Notes: generated from the sequence alone by a model not told the origin. 64,000 bases of DNA from Aphrophora alni (GCA_963513935.1 OY740769.1:104077762-104141761), one strand, 5' to 3'; shown: positions 25,501 to 37,371, numbered from the stretch's first letter. Translations and numbers: made by a program.

Positions 25501-26740
25501 ATACCTTCTTCTATACTTTGGCTTGCCATCGTCTATTAAAGAGGTTGAATCTTGAAATCCTATAGGAAATATAAACCTACAACTCATTCTACCGTTTTTA
25601 TTCACCATGCATGATGCCTTTTGATTTTGTTCACCACATGCATTATGAATCATCCATTTCTTAACTAATTCTCGTAGTTCAGCATCGTCTTCTACGTCTG
25701 GAATTTCTGCCGAAACGAGATCATCTAGTTCTTCAGGATTATGTATCTTATCTTCTTGCTTTAAAATAATTAACAATTGCATATGAGGTAGACCTCTTTT
25801 TTGAAATTCGACAGTATAAACGTAAGCAGCAACTTGCCCAAAAATTTGTTTTTTATCCAAATCCTCAATTAACTCTACAAATTTTAAATATGCGACTCTA
25901 GCAATAATGTCTGGTCTATCTTGAACTATTTGCTGCCAATCACTTCTATTTTCATTCATTATCTTAATAGCTTCCTTAATTTCCGGCCAATCCGGGTTAC
26001 ATGTCATGGTTATAAAAAATTCAGGAGACCCGAATCTTCTAACCAGAGCAATAGCATCTTCAAAATGCTCAGAATAATATCTAGTGGAGCCAGGAAAAGA
26101 CGATGGAAGTATAATCTTTTCTCCCAAGACAGCATTGTTTTTTTCTGCCATCTCGTTAAGATAATTTGTAACAGATGTATAACTGTCTGCAAGTATTTTC
26201 TTTTGATTCAATTTTATCCATTGAACTCTATCATATTCTATTCTAATGTAAGTATCTACAAGGTACTGTTGAAACAGCCGTCCACCATAATGCAAAGCAT
26301 TAAATTTAAATCATATCCCCTTATTGTTTCATCGAGTGAAATACATTTTGCTAAATGTGGTCGAAAAGCTATTCTATATCGTGCAAGCTCAAGTCTAGTC
26401 ATGTGACCTCTACTTGGATATCCTTCTCTCAGCAGCATACCCGGTGAATAACCAAATGTTCCTTTAGGAAAAAATAGTGGGTATGTTAATGGTTCTGCGT
26501 GTTTATCAATATTTTTCATTATTTGAACTGATTTTCCGCGTTGTCTAATTATTAGTGGATTATCTGGAAAGCTTTGATCAGCGTTCAAAGTAACCACAGC
26601 ACATACTTCATTGCTTTGAGGAACATTGTATCTTGTTGGATCAAGTCCTTCTGGGCAAGTGAATAAAAGCCTAACATTTGGTTCTGGTATCTGTTGAATA
26701 GCTGCTTCTCGTTCAGCATCTTCTGCTACTTCCCTCATCA

Positions 26741-28195
26741 TCATATAGCCCGTGCAAATGGATTTTCAGAACGTATGATTCCCTCTACTAACTCAAATAA
26801 TGGTATACTAATCCCAACATTTAAAGGGTGTTTTCCTCGCTCCGTTACAGCTTCATCTGGGTCGAGAAAATACATTTGTCCATACAGAGGTTTTTCGAAA
26901 TTACCTTCTGGAGTTTGAGTTGGTTGTGCAGCTACATTTATTTTATGATAAACCTGACCGTTGGCAATGTAAGTGTATATTCCACTATTATTTATTGTAC
27001 GGTCATCATCGCATGAATAAGATGCCATTGCATACGATGAGTTTATACTTTTGATTCTCTGATGAAATTCAGGAGATAAGGGATGCCTATGCGAAAAAAG
27101 TCTTGCTAATTCATTTGGAAAATCAGCATGTTGAATATTAATTTTACCCTTCAAACAACAATCCCCGAATGAATTATTATTTCGATTACCTACGCGTTCT
27201 TCAGGAAAATGTAACGCTCCACAATGCACGCACGATACATTAAATGCTCCTAAACGGTTACATGAAACATCACTTTGAACAGCTAACTTGTAAGTAGGTT
27301 TCAGCGGATTAGCTAACAAACGTCTTTGGCGACGTGCATTCCGACGTCGCTTTTCTTCAAGACGTTGTTCCCTACGAGCATGGGTTTCAACTGCTCGAAT
27401 TTCATTTGCACGCATTTTTAAAATTTCTAATCGCTGACTTCTTTGCTCAGGAGTTTCTTCTTTTCTTTGTTGACTATTTCTCTGACGCATATCATTCAAA
27501 CGCTTACTTCTTTCTTCTGGAGTTTCATCATTTCTTTGTTGATTAATTCTTTGACGCATATTATCCAAACGTTGATTTCTTTTTTCAGGAGTTTCTTCAT
27601 TTCTTTGTTGATTATCCCTTTGGCGCATATTGCTCAAACGCTTACTTCTTTGTTCACAAGTTTCTTGAGAGATTCGTTGAGTGACTCTTGAAAGATCATC
27701 ACTCAAACGTTGTTGACGTTCTTCTGCTGTTTCATTAAAATTTTTGTTACGTTTACGATGAATTCTTGTTTCTGTTGATTCTTGACTCTGTGAATCATTC
27801 AAATCCATCATAACTCCTATCAATCTATCTATGCAAAGAACTTTCGCTTTACGCACTGGTCTAGCAGTAGCAGAACTATCATTACTTTCTTGATTAAAAG
27901 TTGTTGTTTGGACGACATTATGGAATGTTACTCCAGAGGTTGATGGCAAATCGTAATTAAGAAAGTTGATAGAAGTTTTACAGTTATTTGGAGTATTGAT
28001 TGTAGAAGTTGTTTTCAAAGTATCATTAAGATTTATTTCATCGTTAGAATCAAGATCTGTAATTTCAAATTTAGCTTCATAGCTTGTTTGTTCAGGTAAA
28101 AATTTAGTATCTAGGGATTCATTGAAATTCGGCATTGGTGGCTCATGTTTGTTAAAATTAAAATTACGTCGTTTTGGAGGACGTCCGCGTGGCAT
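26741..28195 (-). CDS. Helitron N-terminal segment with STPR-type repeats (intact frame)
   Basis: The 484-codon 5' part of the Helitron ORF is still open. It starts MPRGRPPKRR (AT-hook-like). A low-complexity acidic/Asn-rich linker follows (about residues 20-150), then the six-fold 23-residue repeat (155-292), a basic RRRNARRQRRLL patch, a Cys-pair zinc motif (SCVHCGALHF and GDCCLKGKI) and the conserved Helitron region through SENPFARAI. It ends in a TGA created by a frameshift, probably loss of one base before MMMREV. Confidence 0.85.
   Translation of the reverse strand: MPRGRPPKRRNFNFNKHEPPMPNFNESLDTKFLPEQTSYEAKFEITDLDSNDEINLNDTLKTTSTINTPNNCKTSINFLNYDLPSTSGVTFHNVVQTTTFNQESNDSSATARPVRKAKVLCIDRLIGVMMDLNDSQSQESTETRIHRKRNKNFNETAEERQQRLSDDLSRVTQRISQETCEQRSKRLSNMRQRDNQQRNEETPEKRNQRLDNMRQRINQQRNDETPEERSKRLNDMRQRNSQQRKEETPEQRSQRLEILKMRANEIRAVETHARREQRLEEKRRRNARRQRRLLANPLKPTYKLAVQSDVSCNRLGAFNVSCVHCGALHFPEERVGNRNNNSFGDCCLKGKINIQHADFPNELARLFSHRHPLSPEFHQRIKSINSSYAMASYSCDDDRTINNSGIYTYIANGQVYHKINVAAQPTQTPEGNFEKPLYGQMYFLDPDEAVTERGKHPLNVGISIPLFELVEGIIRSENPFARAI
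27320..27733 (-). repeat. Six 23-residue (69-bp) STPR-type coding repeats
   Basis: ORF residues 155-177, 178-200, 201-223, 224-246, 247-269 and 270-292 each start ET and follow ET-x-x-x-R-x-x-RL. Examples are ETPEQRSQRL, ETPEERSKRL and ETCEQRSKRL, and the central units continue with MRQR-x-x-QQR. The period is exactly 23 residues throughout. This is the period and signature of the STPR (score-and-three-amino-acid peptide repeat) DNA-binding domain first described in silkworm FMBP-1. Confidence 0.8.
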
Positions 28196-28543
28196 CTAAG
28201 AACAAATTAAAATGCATTGTTAAAATCTTTGAAAAACGTAATTTTTAACTTTTTAAAAAACAATAGGGTTATGAGCCATTAAAAAGAGGTAGAAGGGGTA
28301 AATGACATCATCATGTGAAAAACGCTCCTATCTAACTGTATATAACAGTATGATGTCACAAAATTAAATGCATTATTTATCCGGTTAAATGTTGTTTAAA
28401 TTAAAAATAAAAAATATATATGTATCTAATTTAATAGAATAAGATAATATTTTAATGTCAGCTACAAAACAAACCAAATAAAATTTCAAAATTTTTTCAT
28501 GCAACAACGCTAAGGATTGCATAGACATATACTTATTGATCTT

Positions 28544-28628
28544 TCTAGGTTATACAAATTATATTCTAGGTAAACAAAATCTAGGTTATACAAATTCTAT
28601 TCTAGGTAAGCAAAATCTAGGTTAACAA
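28544..28628 (+). repeat. 36-bp tandem repeat, 2.3 copies
   Basis: Units start 'tctaggttatacaaatt' at 28544 and 28580, with a partial third at 28616; two mismatches separate the first two. It lies about 350 bp upstream of the Helitron start codon and could be inside the element's 5' end. Confidence 0.85.
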
Positions 28629-29390
28629 TATCAAATTAAATTGTCTTTGGTTGGTTACTTCTACAAAGGTAGAATACGTCAAAATGTTTTTTTTAATTTA
28701 TTTTTTTAAATTAAAAAATACAATATATTTTTGAATGGGATCTCGTGCTGGCTAAGAAATCCCGTTTTTTACGAAAAATTATATTCAAAAGAAAAGTTAT
28801 TAAATTTTGATGTATGATGGAAAGAATTTAGTTCAAATTGTTCGCTATGTTTAGTTTCGTTACCTGTGTAGTTCTAGATACAACTTCAGTCAATATGACT
28901 ACGAAATTCACTTTTCCTCACACAAAAAAAGATATCTAGCTCCTTTAGAAGTCCCATAATAAAACGTTACGGTATTTTAAGCTTGCCGGTTACAACTGCA
29001 TTGTTTTGAGTCGTCCATTCTTATTGGGCGGTGAATCTGTTGTCAAGGCAACGAGTTTGTTTTTCAGTGTTGGTTTACTTTATAATAGGCCAAATTATAT
29101 TTTGGTACGGTATTTGAACAGAATAATCAGCCAGTGAATTATTTATTCAATAATGATAGGCCTATAATTTTGGATATGATAAAAAAGATATAATTTTGGA
29201 TATGATAAAGAGATATTATTAAAAACTTTATTATTTACATAAACACACTACAAATAACTTCTCTGCATCTAAATAATTAGTTTAAATACAAGTTACATAT
29301 TAACTTATTTGAGATTATTTAATTCCTGCTGCCAGCTGATTGCAAATACTGTTATCATGAAATGCTATAATATATATATTTACTGTGTAT

Positions 29391-29770
29391 TTTTCGATTC
29401 GTGAAAACTCATAGAAAATGATTTATCTTGAAATTTTTACAAAGTTCATTGGATTCCTGATGTTAAAAACCCTTTATATACAAAATATGGAGAAAATCTT
29501 TAGAGTCGTTTTTGAGATAAAATGACTGGAAATAGGTACATAGGCTATACATACAATTCCTTGCTCGTTTAATAGAATTTTCGAATCGTAAAAACTCATA
29601 GAAAATGATTTTTCTCGAAATTTTGACCAAGTTTTTTGGATTCCTGATGTTGAAAACCCTTTATGTACAAAATATGGAGAAAATCGTTAGAGTACCGTAG
29701 TTTTTGAGATAAAATGACTGGAAATAGGTAGGCCTACATACATACAATTCCTTGCTCGTTTAATAGAATA
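29391..29770 (+). repeat. About 187-bp tandem duplication
   Basis: Two copies start near 29391 and 29578. Both contain 'aaaactcatagaaaatgat', 'ggattcctgatgtt', 'aaaatatggagaaaatc', 'gagataaaatgactggaaat' and 'caattccttgctcgttta'. The second copy carries small insertions ('accgta', 'ggcc'). The dispersed repeat at 29773 follows at once. Confidence 0.85.
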
Positions 29771-29772
29771 AG

Positions 29773-29893
29773 ATAACATTTACAAGAGACAAAAATTGTG
29801 CTCATTAAAAAAAAAAAAAACTGAATGATATTTTATGAAAGGTTAAAAGATAACTGGAACAATTTTTAATTTATTGGTAACTGAATAAAAGGT
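29773..29893 (+). repeat. Dispersed repeat, copy 2
   Basis: 121 bp almost identical to 10184-10302. It sits at the end of the 187-bp tandem duplication; at 10.2 kb the same segment lacks that neighbour, which places the repeat boundary at about 'ataacatt'. Confidence 0.8.
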
Positions 29894-30589
29894 ACTTTTT
29901 CGTTATAGCCTCACCTCCTCCACTTTTTTCCCCACTTTTTTGTTCCAAATTATTTCACATAATTTTAGCAAAAAAGTGTGGAAATATAATGAAAAAGAAT
30001 CGAATAAAACACCAAAAACTGTATAATACCTTTATATATGTTATTCCTTATTGGTTAAACAGATGTTACAATAAGGAAACCATTCAAAAATGGTAAGCTT
30101 CAAGGCTGTTGTGATCAACTACATAGAATTTAAAAATATTGTTGTGTCTTTAATTAACTCAATTATTATCCTTTCACGTAGCCTACAATAAAAAAGACAT
30201 CATTACTGTTTGCCGTTTGTTTATAAAAATAATTATTATCCAGATTTATTTATGATGTTAAACGTTTCAAATGCCCTTCATTTTAATAATGTACATACAA
30301 ATAAAATAATCATAGTTTTTGATTTTCTGGTAAAAGATATTACACGGAAAATATGTAGGCCTATTATAGCCTACTAAATATCACTGGACTCAATACCTCT
30401 TCAATTTTAAAGTTACTATTTGATATTGGAAAAAATGACACAAGAAATACAAAACTTTTCAGAAATATGTTTAAGTTGTTCTATACAGAAAACAAATCTG
30501 TAATATTAATTACCGACACAAAATTACTTATTCCTTATTCACACGACCGACCTTGATCTCTCATTTGGGCCCATAAAGCCATGCATAGC

Positions 30590-30910
30590 CTACTACATAC
30601 TCAAATTTCACCTCTTTGCTTTCTAGCTCTGTTTCAGACCGCAGCGACATGAGCCAAGCTGTCACCAACAGGACGCAGTTGCATGCAGTCTAATCTTGCA
30701 CGCTTATTTCAGTATCGAGTAGGCAGCAGAAGAAGATGTAGCTTGTAGCTCCTCCAATAAATTCATTAACAAGGTATTTGTAAGGTAACTCCCATCCTTC
30801 ACCTTGCACGCCACGTCCACCAAACCTGGGATCCTGCGTGACCTGTCGCGAGGTTTTACCTGACTGGACTCTGTCAAGTCAAGTCAATACTGTAGGCTAC
30901 ATGGGGTTTA
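30590..30910. other. GC-elevated island, function unresolved
   Basis: A 300-bp block clearly richer in G+C than its surroundings. On the minus strand a frame without ATG runs ...PRFGGRGVQGEGWELPYKY, through NEFIGGATSYIFFCC, to a stop. It is open for roughly 60 codons but has no family match that I recognise. It could be an exon, a promoter/first-exon region or an old insertion. Confidence 0.3.
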
Positions 30911-31797
30911 TTGAACTTCATCATTTTTAATTGTGTTAGTGTTTTATTTGTGGTTTGAGGATTACTTCTTTCATATCGATATTAACCAAAAGGGTCACTA
31001 GATATTTTATTTTTATTAATTCATATTGTTTTAAAGCAGAATCCTTACGATTTTGAGTTCAAAATTTCATTTACAATTTTCATAAAATAATAATAACTAG
31101 AACTTTCTAAAATACTATAAACTAAAAATCGATAATGTTAAAATGATAGGAGGTCATTCACCTCATGAATTTTTAGCCAAAATAACCAACACTTATAACT
31201 TTTAGTGAAATATACATTTGAAGATAAGCCTAAGTTCATAATAAAAGGTAGGCCAAAGTTAAACAATAAAACTATTTTGTTAAAATGGTCAAATATAGGT
31301 TCATTGTGGTATTTTCCAATGAAATGTCTAAACTTTCCTTTTATTTATGGCTTGGCACATTTATTTTTTTCATAAATATTCACGGTTCACCAAAATAAAT
31401 TAAAATCACTAGAATGGATTTTGAGATTACCTACTTTGTAAAAGTTCCATGATTCATTTTCCCTTTTCAATGTTTGGGTTCCAAATGAAGCTATATTATA
31501 AACCTAAAGTTTATTTTGAGAAAATCGAAGTTTTGTGTTTTAAGCAGATACCCAAAATTTTGAGTTAAAAAAAATGAAGGAAAAAATGCATAAAATTATA
31601 GCCAAAGTATGTCTACATTTAAATAAGATTAATTGGTTGCCCCTTTGAGCTCCTGTTTAGTGTACTGCACACATGGACAGGCATCATTTCAAAAAACACT
31701 TTTATTGACACATGAGACTATAAAAAAGACTATAATAATATTTCAACACCAATTTTTTCATTGCATCACAAAACTTTCTACATCTGTGAGAAGATAC

Positions 31798-31930
31798 TTA
31801 ACACATTGAGTGCGGCTAGGTTACCGGTGCCATATTTCTTGCCAAGCGCTGGTGACGTGTATGGCGCCGGCGGAGCAATACACTTCATTCTGTTATTGGT
31901 CTGGCGCCAACACGCCACTCAATGTGTTAG
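31798..31930. mobile_element. 133-bp MITE with TTAA-type ends
   Basis: The left end TTAACACATTGAGTG (31798-31812) and right end CACTCAATGTGTTAG (31916-31930) are reverse complements at 14 of 15 positions. The interior is GC-rich ('ggcgccggcgg', 'ctggcgcca'). TTAA at the left edge suggests a piggyBac-type non-autonomous element. The right-hand TTAA has decayed to TTAG. Confidence 0.7.
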
Positions 31931-32227
31931 GTAGAATGATGAGGAAAAACCTGGAAAATTGTTTTTTAATGTTTAACCACAGGTATTTGAATTTGGGGCA
32001 TTATGTGAACTTTGAAAAAGTAGTTTAATAATAATGTTTTCAAGTGCTTTCTCCTACATTAGGTTTTTGGTGAAGAATGAAACAAAAAATTGATATTGCA
32101 AATATTTTGCAACATCATTATTTTGAATGATTGAAAATTAAATAGTAAAATGATTTGAAGATTTATCATGTCATTTTTTTTTTACTCCATTATTCTATGT
32201 TGAACTGTTAAAAACATTTGTTTATAG

Positions 32228-32383
32228 ATATTATATGAATCTGAGCCAACACTAAAAATGTATTCTGGAAGTTATGTGGATGCTAATTTGATGGTCTTAG
32301 GTCTCAACTTTAACAAGAGGAATAACAGGTTTCCCATGAGTAGGCGCTGTAGCATTAGAGAAGAAACCCCATCAAGAAATAAG
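32228..32383 (+). CDS. Orphan exon-like ORF, 52 codons
   Basis: A putative internal exon. Acceptor 'gtttatag' precedes it and a donor-like 'aag|gtatat' follows. It is exactly 52 codons, phase 0 at both ends, with no stop. It contains YESEPTLKMYSGSYVDANLM and, further on, RFPMSRRCSIREETPSRNK. Base composition is more gene-like than the surroundings. I do not recognise the protein and found no partner exon nearby. It may belong to a plus-strand gene with distant exons or be a pseudogene. Confidence 0.35.
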
Positions 32384-32399
32384 GTATATTACATGCAAT

Positions 32400-35300
32400 T
32401 AATTCATAAAAAGGCAAACAAACGACATAATTATTTTATGAATGATGAATCAGAATGTTTAAATAATAAAATTAACTTAATCGTTAGATTTAAAGTTTCA
32501 AAGATCTCATTATATATTTTTATTTTCCTTGCGAAGAACGCACAGTTAGACAATCATGGGTCCTTTCTGTCTACATACTAAAGAGCTTCAGTCAACCCTA
32601 ATAAACAGGATGATCATCATCTGAAGATCCTTATATTATATCAGTTCCAACAGATGTAGTCATAGCTGGAATTTTCCTTAAATAAATGTCCTGAAGTGTC
32701 ATCCTTCCTGTACTTATCATAAGATGTGACATCCCTCATATCTATAGGGAACAATGCTCTGTCAAGAAAATATAACAGTTCTTTGTATCTATTCTAACAT
32801 TAGAATGAAACTTGACTTTTGGGCATTATTATTTTATTTGGGTGTAACCAAACGATAAAACCCTCTTGATTTTATCTTAAAATTTATTTATAGCTTTTCA
32901 TATTAGTGTGTTTATTTTTATCATATAATCACTATATGTTTCAACACTGTAATACTTTGCAGTCATTTATTTTAAATTATATGAGGCAATGAAACTTCAA
33001 TCTGTTGCCTAAATTTTTTTTTCAAACCTACTACACATCTCCAGCCTTAAGTACAGTTATAAATATAGATTTTCAATAGAATTAAAACTTAATATTTAAA
33101 AACTATAGAATTTACAAAATGGATTTTACCTGAAACTTGGAGGAAATTCTCTACTTTTACACCTAGTCTGACAACTGAGAAATCAAGTTGGCCAGTGAAT
33201 TGGTAGCAATGAGCTTGGCAAATAAATTCTGTATATGACTGCATTTACCAATCCACGGTTTATTACAATATATTTCTTACTTCGTAATTTTTAAAATTTA
33301 ACAACATTGTATACATATACCTAATCACTTAAATATACTGAAATTTTTTGTTGAACTGTTTTTTGTTGTGCTAATTAATTATTGATTATTAAATTAATTA
33401 ATAACCATTAATTATTGATTATGTTACACTATGTTTTAAACATTATCACCATTATAATATGATGTAGGACTCCATTATGAAAGTAATAAAACAAACAGAC
33501 CACAAAGATCCAAAGTGACTGACATTTTATGTTGTTTCCTACATCCATTGTTGGTGTTACTTTCTTCCCATAATTATGACTCTCACTCAACAATTTTAAT
33601 CACTTCGTTCCCAACTATTGTTATGTAGTGGACTTCATTTTATAACTGTTGACTGTTAAATCATTTCTTTGTCCTTTTAAACAGGTTCTTTCTAGCTTTC
33701 AAGTTATTTATTTTGTTCTAAAATGTTCACTGTGATATTAAGATGGAAAGAAAATGATTGGCCTCAAACCAAAACAATAAAAACTTTTACTTTGCAATAA
33801 AACAGAATTGTAAAGAAACATTCCTTTCTACGATACATGAAATGAAGTTATTATCACTTGACATTAATAAAGTATATACAAATGGTTTAATATCAGCCTA
33901 CTAAAATATGTAAAACGTGATTCTAATACACTAATTGACTGTGTCAAAATTTAAAAAAATAATCAATAAACATTTTTAATAAATAATGTATTTAAAAAAT
34001 TTAGTCAAACATTGATATTTTAATTTTAAACGTATTTAATAGAATTTTAAAATACTCTTCTATCAAAAAGTAGACAATATCAACCAATTAAAATATAAAA
34101 AGTATGCCTAATCCTTATAATTTAAGTGAGTTATTTTTAATTCAATTTAACTGAAAATTTTGTTATTCAAAACAATATCAAAATTTAACTTTTTTTATTA
34201 CTTCTATAGCACCCTTAATTCGAATGAAGAAGTTTTTCTAGGTGTATAGTGGACGAAAATAATTTACTAAGCCATGTTAGATGCTCCAATTATAATACAA
34301 CTGCAATGTAAATGGTTCAGGTTAGTATTATATCAATGTAATATTTTTTACAAGATTATATGGATCTTAAAAACTTGATCTCTTATTGAATTGCTGAATA
34401 TATTAAAATTAAATATAATAAATTTTTACAAAGTAAAAAAATATATTTATTTAATTATAATAAATCAGTGTGCTTGGTATATGGTCCGATTCATCTTACG
34501 TAATCAGATTATTTGAACTACTTTTTAACACTCCACTAAAAATAACCCACGTCGTGGTTAAATCTCATTTGACCAGCCATTTTATACGAGCTCTAAAACT
34601 ACAACTAATTGATCAAAGTAACTTAATTATAATAATTTATACTAATTTATACTTAGTATATTGATGGGAATGTTTGAACTTTCACTACAAGTTATGATCG
34701 CCACCCTATTGGCCATTCCACGTAATTCATAATTGATATGAAACCAAATGCGCAGCAATTCAACCCTGTCCCAAAATGTACTAATAAGCCATTTTATTGA
34801 GCTTAAATCGTTAAAAGACTAATTAATTAATGATTGATGTTCCAAACACATCCTTCCATATCAAAAGGTATTCGCACTCTGCTGAGTCAGGATAGATTTA
34901 TATCTTAAAGCAAAGCACCTGAGGGGGGGAGGAATTATGATATTGTATTCCAATTAAAGATGCACCCATAATTTCTAAGTCAGGCAATTTATTGTACCTT
35001 AATGTATTTGGAAGGGAAGAACTGAATAAAGGAAACCCGACCCATGATAGATTAGAAACCATAACACAACTAACTTAGGTTTTAGGTTAACCAATTAATT
35101 GTAATTGGTATTGTGGTTTTGAAAAAATCCATTTGTACTTTATATTTTAAAAAAATTTTAACTTAAAAAATTAAAATGGTGTTTATATTCTTCTCCTTGT
35201 TATTACTTTTTATCATTTTGTAAAGCAACAGTCTGATTGACTTGCTCTTAAACATTTTTGAGCTAAACATTTCATTGAAGTTCAAATTTTGATAATATAC

Positions 35301-36000
35301 AATTAAATTTTAAACTATACAAATTTTAACAATACTCACTAAAATGAAAGGATGGTAACATGTATAATTATGAATTGATTTATCAAGTTCAAAATACAGT
35401 ATATATGTTTTAATTGGACAATTGGGAGAACATATAATGTAATTAATATGATACAAAAAAAATTTTATGGTTATAACTTTTTAATGGAAGAATTTTAATA
35501 TATTTTTTGTTTGTTTGGCCATATTTTCAACACAAAGATCATATTTTCTAAAGTTTGGTGCACTGATCATGAAACACTGTATAAAATGTATACAGTAATT
35601 AAATTTAAGACAACATAGGTTCAGTTCTTAACGTCAGCTCCGACATGATAAAGTGTTCCCATAGAAAAATCTGGATAAAATGTATTGGTAAATCAGAATT
35701 CAACAGCATAGAATTTAAAATAAATTTATTCTCTGATGAACTTATAATAAATTTGATAATCAAACATTAACAAGAGGCATATATTATTATAATATACTCT
35801 ATAAACTTAATGTCAATTGCATAACATATCATGCGTAACTTGAAATTCATACCAAGTCCAAAAGTATTCTTTGCTTCACAAAATATCATTGTTTTTCATT
35901 GTCGATATAAATTGTAAGTGAATAGGTATGAGTTAAGAAATGTTTGCACCATTTATTATTGTTAAGTTAAAAACAGCAAATTCAAAAACACTCGAGCACA
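32400..36000. other. Gene-free AT-rich stretch
   Basis: No supported gene. A minus-strand frame of about 50 codons at roughly 32600-32810 (DRALFPIDMRDVTSYDKYRK) is coding-like but unrecognised. The remainder is AT-rich without motifs that I can name. Confidence 0.4.
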
Positions 36001-36003
36001 TCT

Positions 36004-36130
36004 ATAGTAATGATCGTGTTTCCTTACTGGACTAGTACAATTAAATACATTACTTTAATTCCACCGCTCACAGTCCTGTCTTTTGTTTTTTCTTTTATAT
36101 GACGATCGTTTTGCCTCTTCCTTCAGGCAT
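36004..36130. repeat. Inverted-repeat partner A flanking Penelope remnant
   Basis: Contains 'ctcacagtcctgtcttttgt' and 'cgttttgcctcttccttcag', which recur in reverse complement at 37372-37473. The pair brackets a Penelope-like endonuclease remnant, as expected for inverted terminal or LTR-like repeats of such elements. Confidence 0.7.
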
Positions 36131-36239
36131 TAAAATATTGTCATTGAATATCACGGTTATTAGATAATGTCATTAGCCGAATTTTAATATATACCGGTAT
36201 AGTTTAGATTTCAAAACAACCTGAGTAAAACATTGAAAC

Positions 36240-36600
36240 TGAAGGAAAAAGCAAATTTTCGACACAATACGACTGGGATCTATAAAATCAGTTGCAACAA
36301 TTACAATAAACGTTAGATTGGACAAACAGGAAGATCTTTAAAAAGTAAGGTTTAAAGAACATATACCAGGAAAATATCTTATCAATAAGACAAATAACTC
36401 AAAATTTGCAGAACATATATATAATTTGCAGAAACTGGCAAATTTTACATAAATGTCTTAAAGGACCAAATATAAATGTGTTAAAAGAATTTGATATTTA
36501 TAAACACAAAATTAGACCCTAGTTCGTTATTAAACTAAACAACCAATTTCCAGTCAAACACAATTTTTTATAAGATAATTCAAATTGAACCCCTTCAGTA
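36240..36600 (+). pseudogene. Penelope-like element GIY-YIG endonuclease remnant (copy 1)
   Basis: The plus-strand translation gives TGIYKISCNNYNKR, stop, IGQTGRSLKSK. This keeps the GIY and YIG-like halves and the GQTGR signature of Penelope-like retroelement C-terminal endonucleases. Downstream is a degraded tail with VLKEFDIYKHK and LNNQF, similar to the usual 'LE..eI....LLN.Q' ending. Stops and frameshifts show it is dead. No upstream reverse transcriptase was recognised. Confidence 0.7.
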
Positions 36601-36737
36601 AAATACGTAGGATATATAATTTGACCATGACCAAATGGAAACGTGTATATACTTATATTATTTTTATTTTAAGATTTGTGAACGTAATGTGTATTAGTGT
36701 TGTTTTTTTAATGTTATATATTATATAAAAATCTAGT

Positions 36738-36738
36738 G

Positions 36739-36774
<36 letters not shown>

Positions 36775-36900
36775 CAATCATGTAAAAACTACTGAACCCA
36801 TTGAGCTGGAATTGTACATGGACATTCTTAAGGTCCCTGGTTAACACATAGGCCTATTTTTATTTAGAAATTCCATTAGAGCACTGCCCCACTGGCCTTG
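36738..36900 (+). repeat. (TG)n microsatellite and adjoining repeat tail
   Basis: A (TG)n run at about 36738-36770 is followed by 'aaaactactgaacccattga', wording common in dispersed insect repeat 3' regions. The exact family is unknown. Confidence 0.55.
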
Positions 36901-37371
36901 AAAACTCCCTTAACACTCTATTTTCTATGCTCCATTATATGCTTGGCTTAATCAGCAGATAGTAAATGTGTTTTGAATCACCTGTAAAAGTCACTTTTAA
37001 ACATATTTAAACAGGTGATGGTAAATATTTGTTGTTATTCATATTTCAAGGTTAGTTATACTTTACAAATGTCATCCTTCTCTTGGTTTTTCAAGACAAT
37101 AATCGGTAAGTTTATAGTTTGATATATATTTTTATTGGGATTTAATCTCAGTAAATTAAATTCTTTTCACACACTTAAAACATACATGCTGGAATCAACA
37201 ACAGTAAAATGCCTAAAAGGAAAAAGAGTAACTTATCACAACGTTCTGCTAAGGCAAAGGCAATGTCATCTCTGCAAGGAAGGAATACAAATATACATCA
37301 ACCTTGTACGAAGGATGGGTACTCTGCTAGTATTATATACATTTACACGGATCAAGTGTAAGAAATATTAA

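Larger units (their letters stand above)
22963..28195 (-). pseudogene. Helitron Rep/helicase polyprotein (decayed autonomous Helitron)
   Basis: A rolling-circle transposase read right to left. From the ATG at 28195 the order is: AT-hook-like RGRPPKRR; six 23-residue repeats (27320-27733); a zinc-binding CVHCGALHFPEE...CCLKGKI region; the Rep domain with GLPHMQLL (HUH motif with the second His changed to Gln, codon 25777-25779) and the paired-Tyr motif KYLYKYIY near 25295-25313; then a PIF1-like SF1 helicase with Walker A GPGGTGKT, DEAPM, GGDFRQCLPV, LTENMR and the C-terminal FAMTIHKSQGQT...VAFSRV. Frameshifts lie near 26743, 26305, 25291-25303 (TA repeat) and 23391-23404 (A run). In-frame stops are at 25022-25024, 24755-24757 and 23951-23953. 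The element is non-functional as it stands. Its TC/CTRR termini and 3' hairpin were not located. Confidence 0.93.
28700..31790. other. Gene-free stretch apart from listed repeats
   Basis: Apart from the tandem and dispersed repeats and the GC island listed separately, this stretch is AT-rich with no supported exon. Confidence 0.4.
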
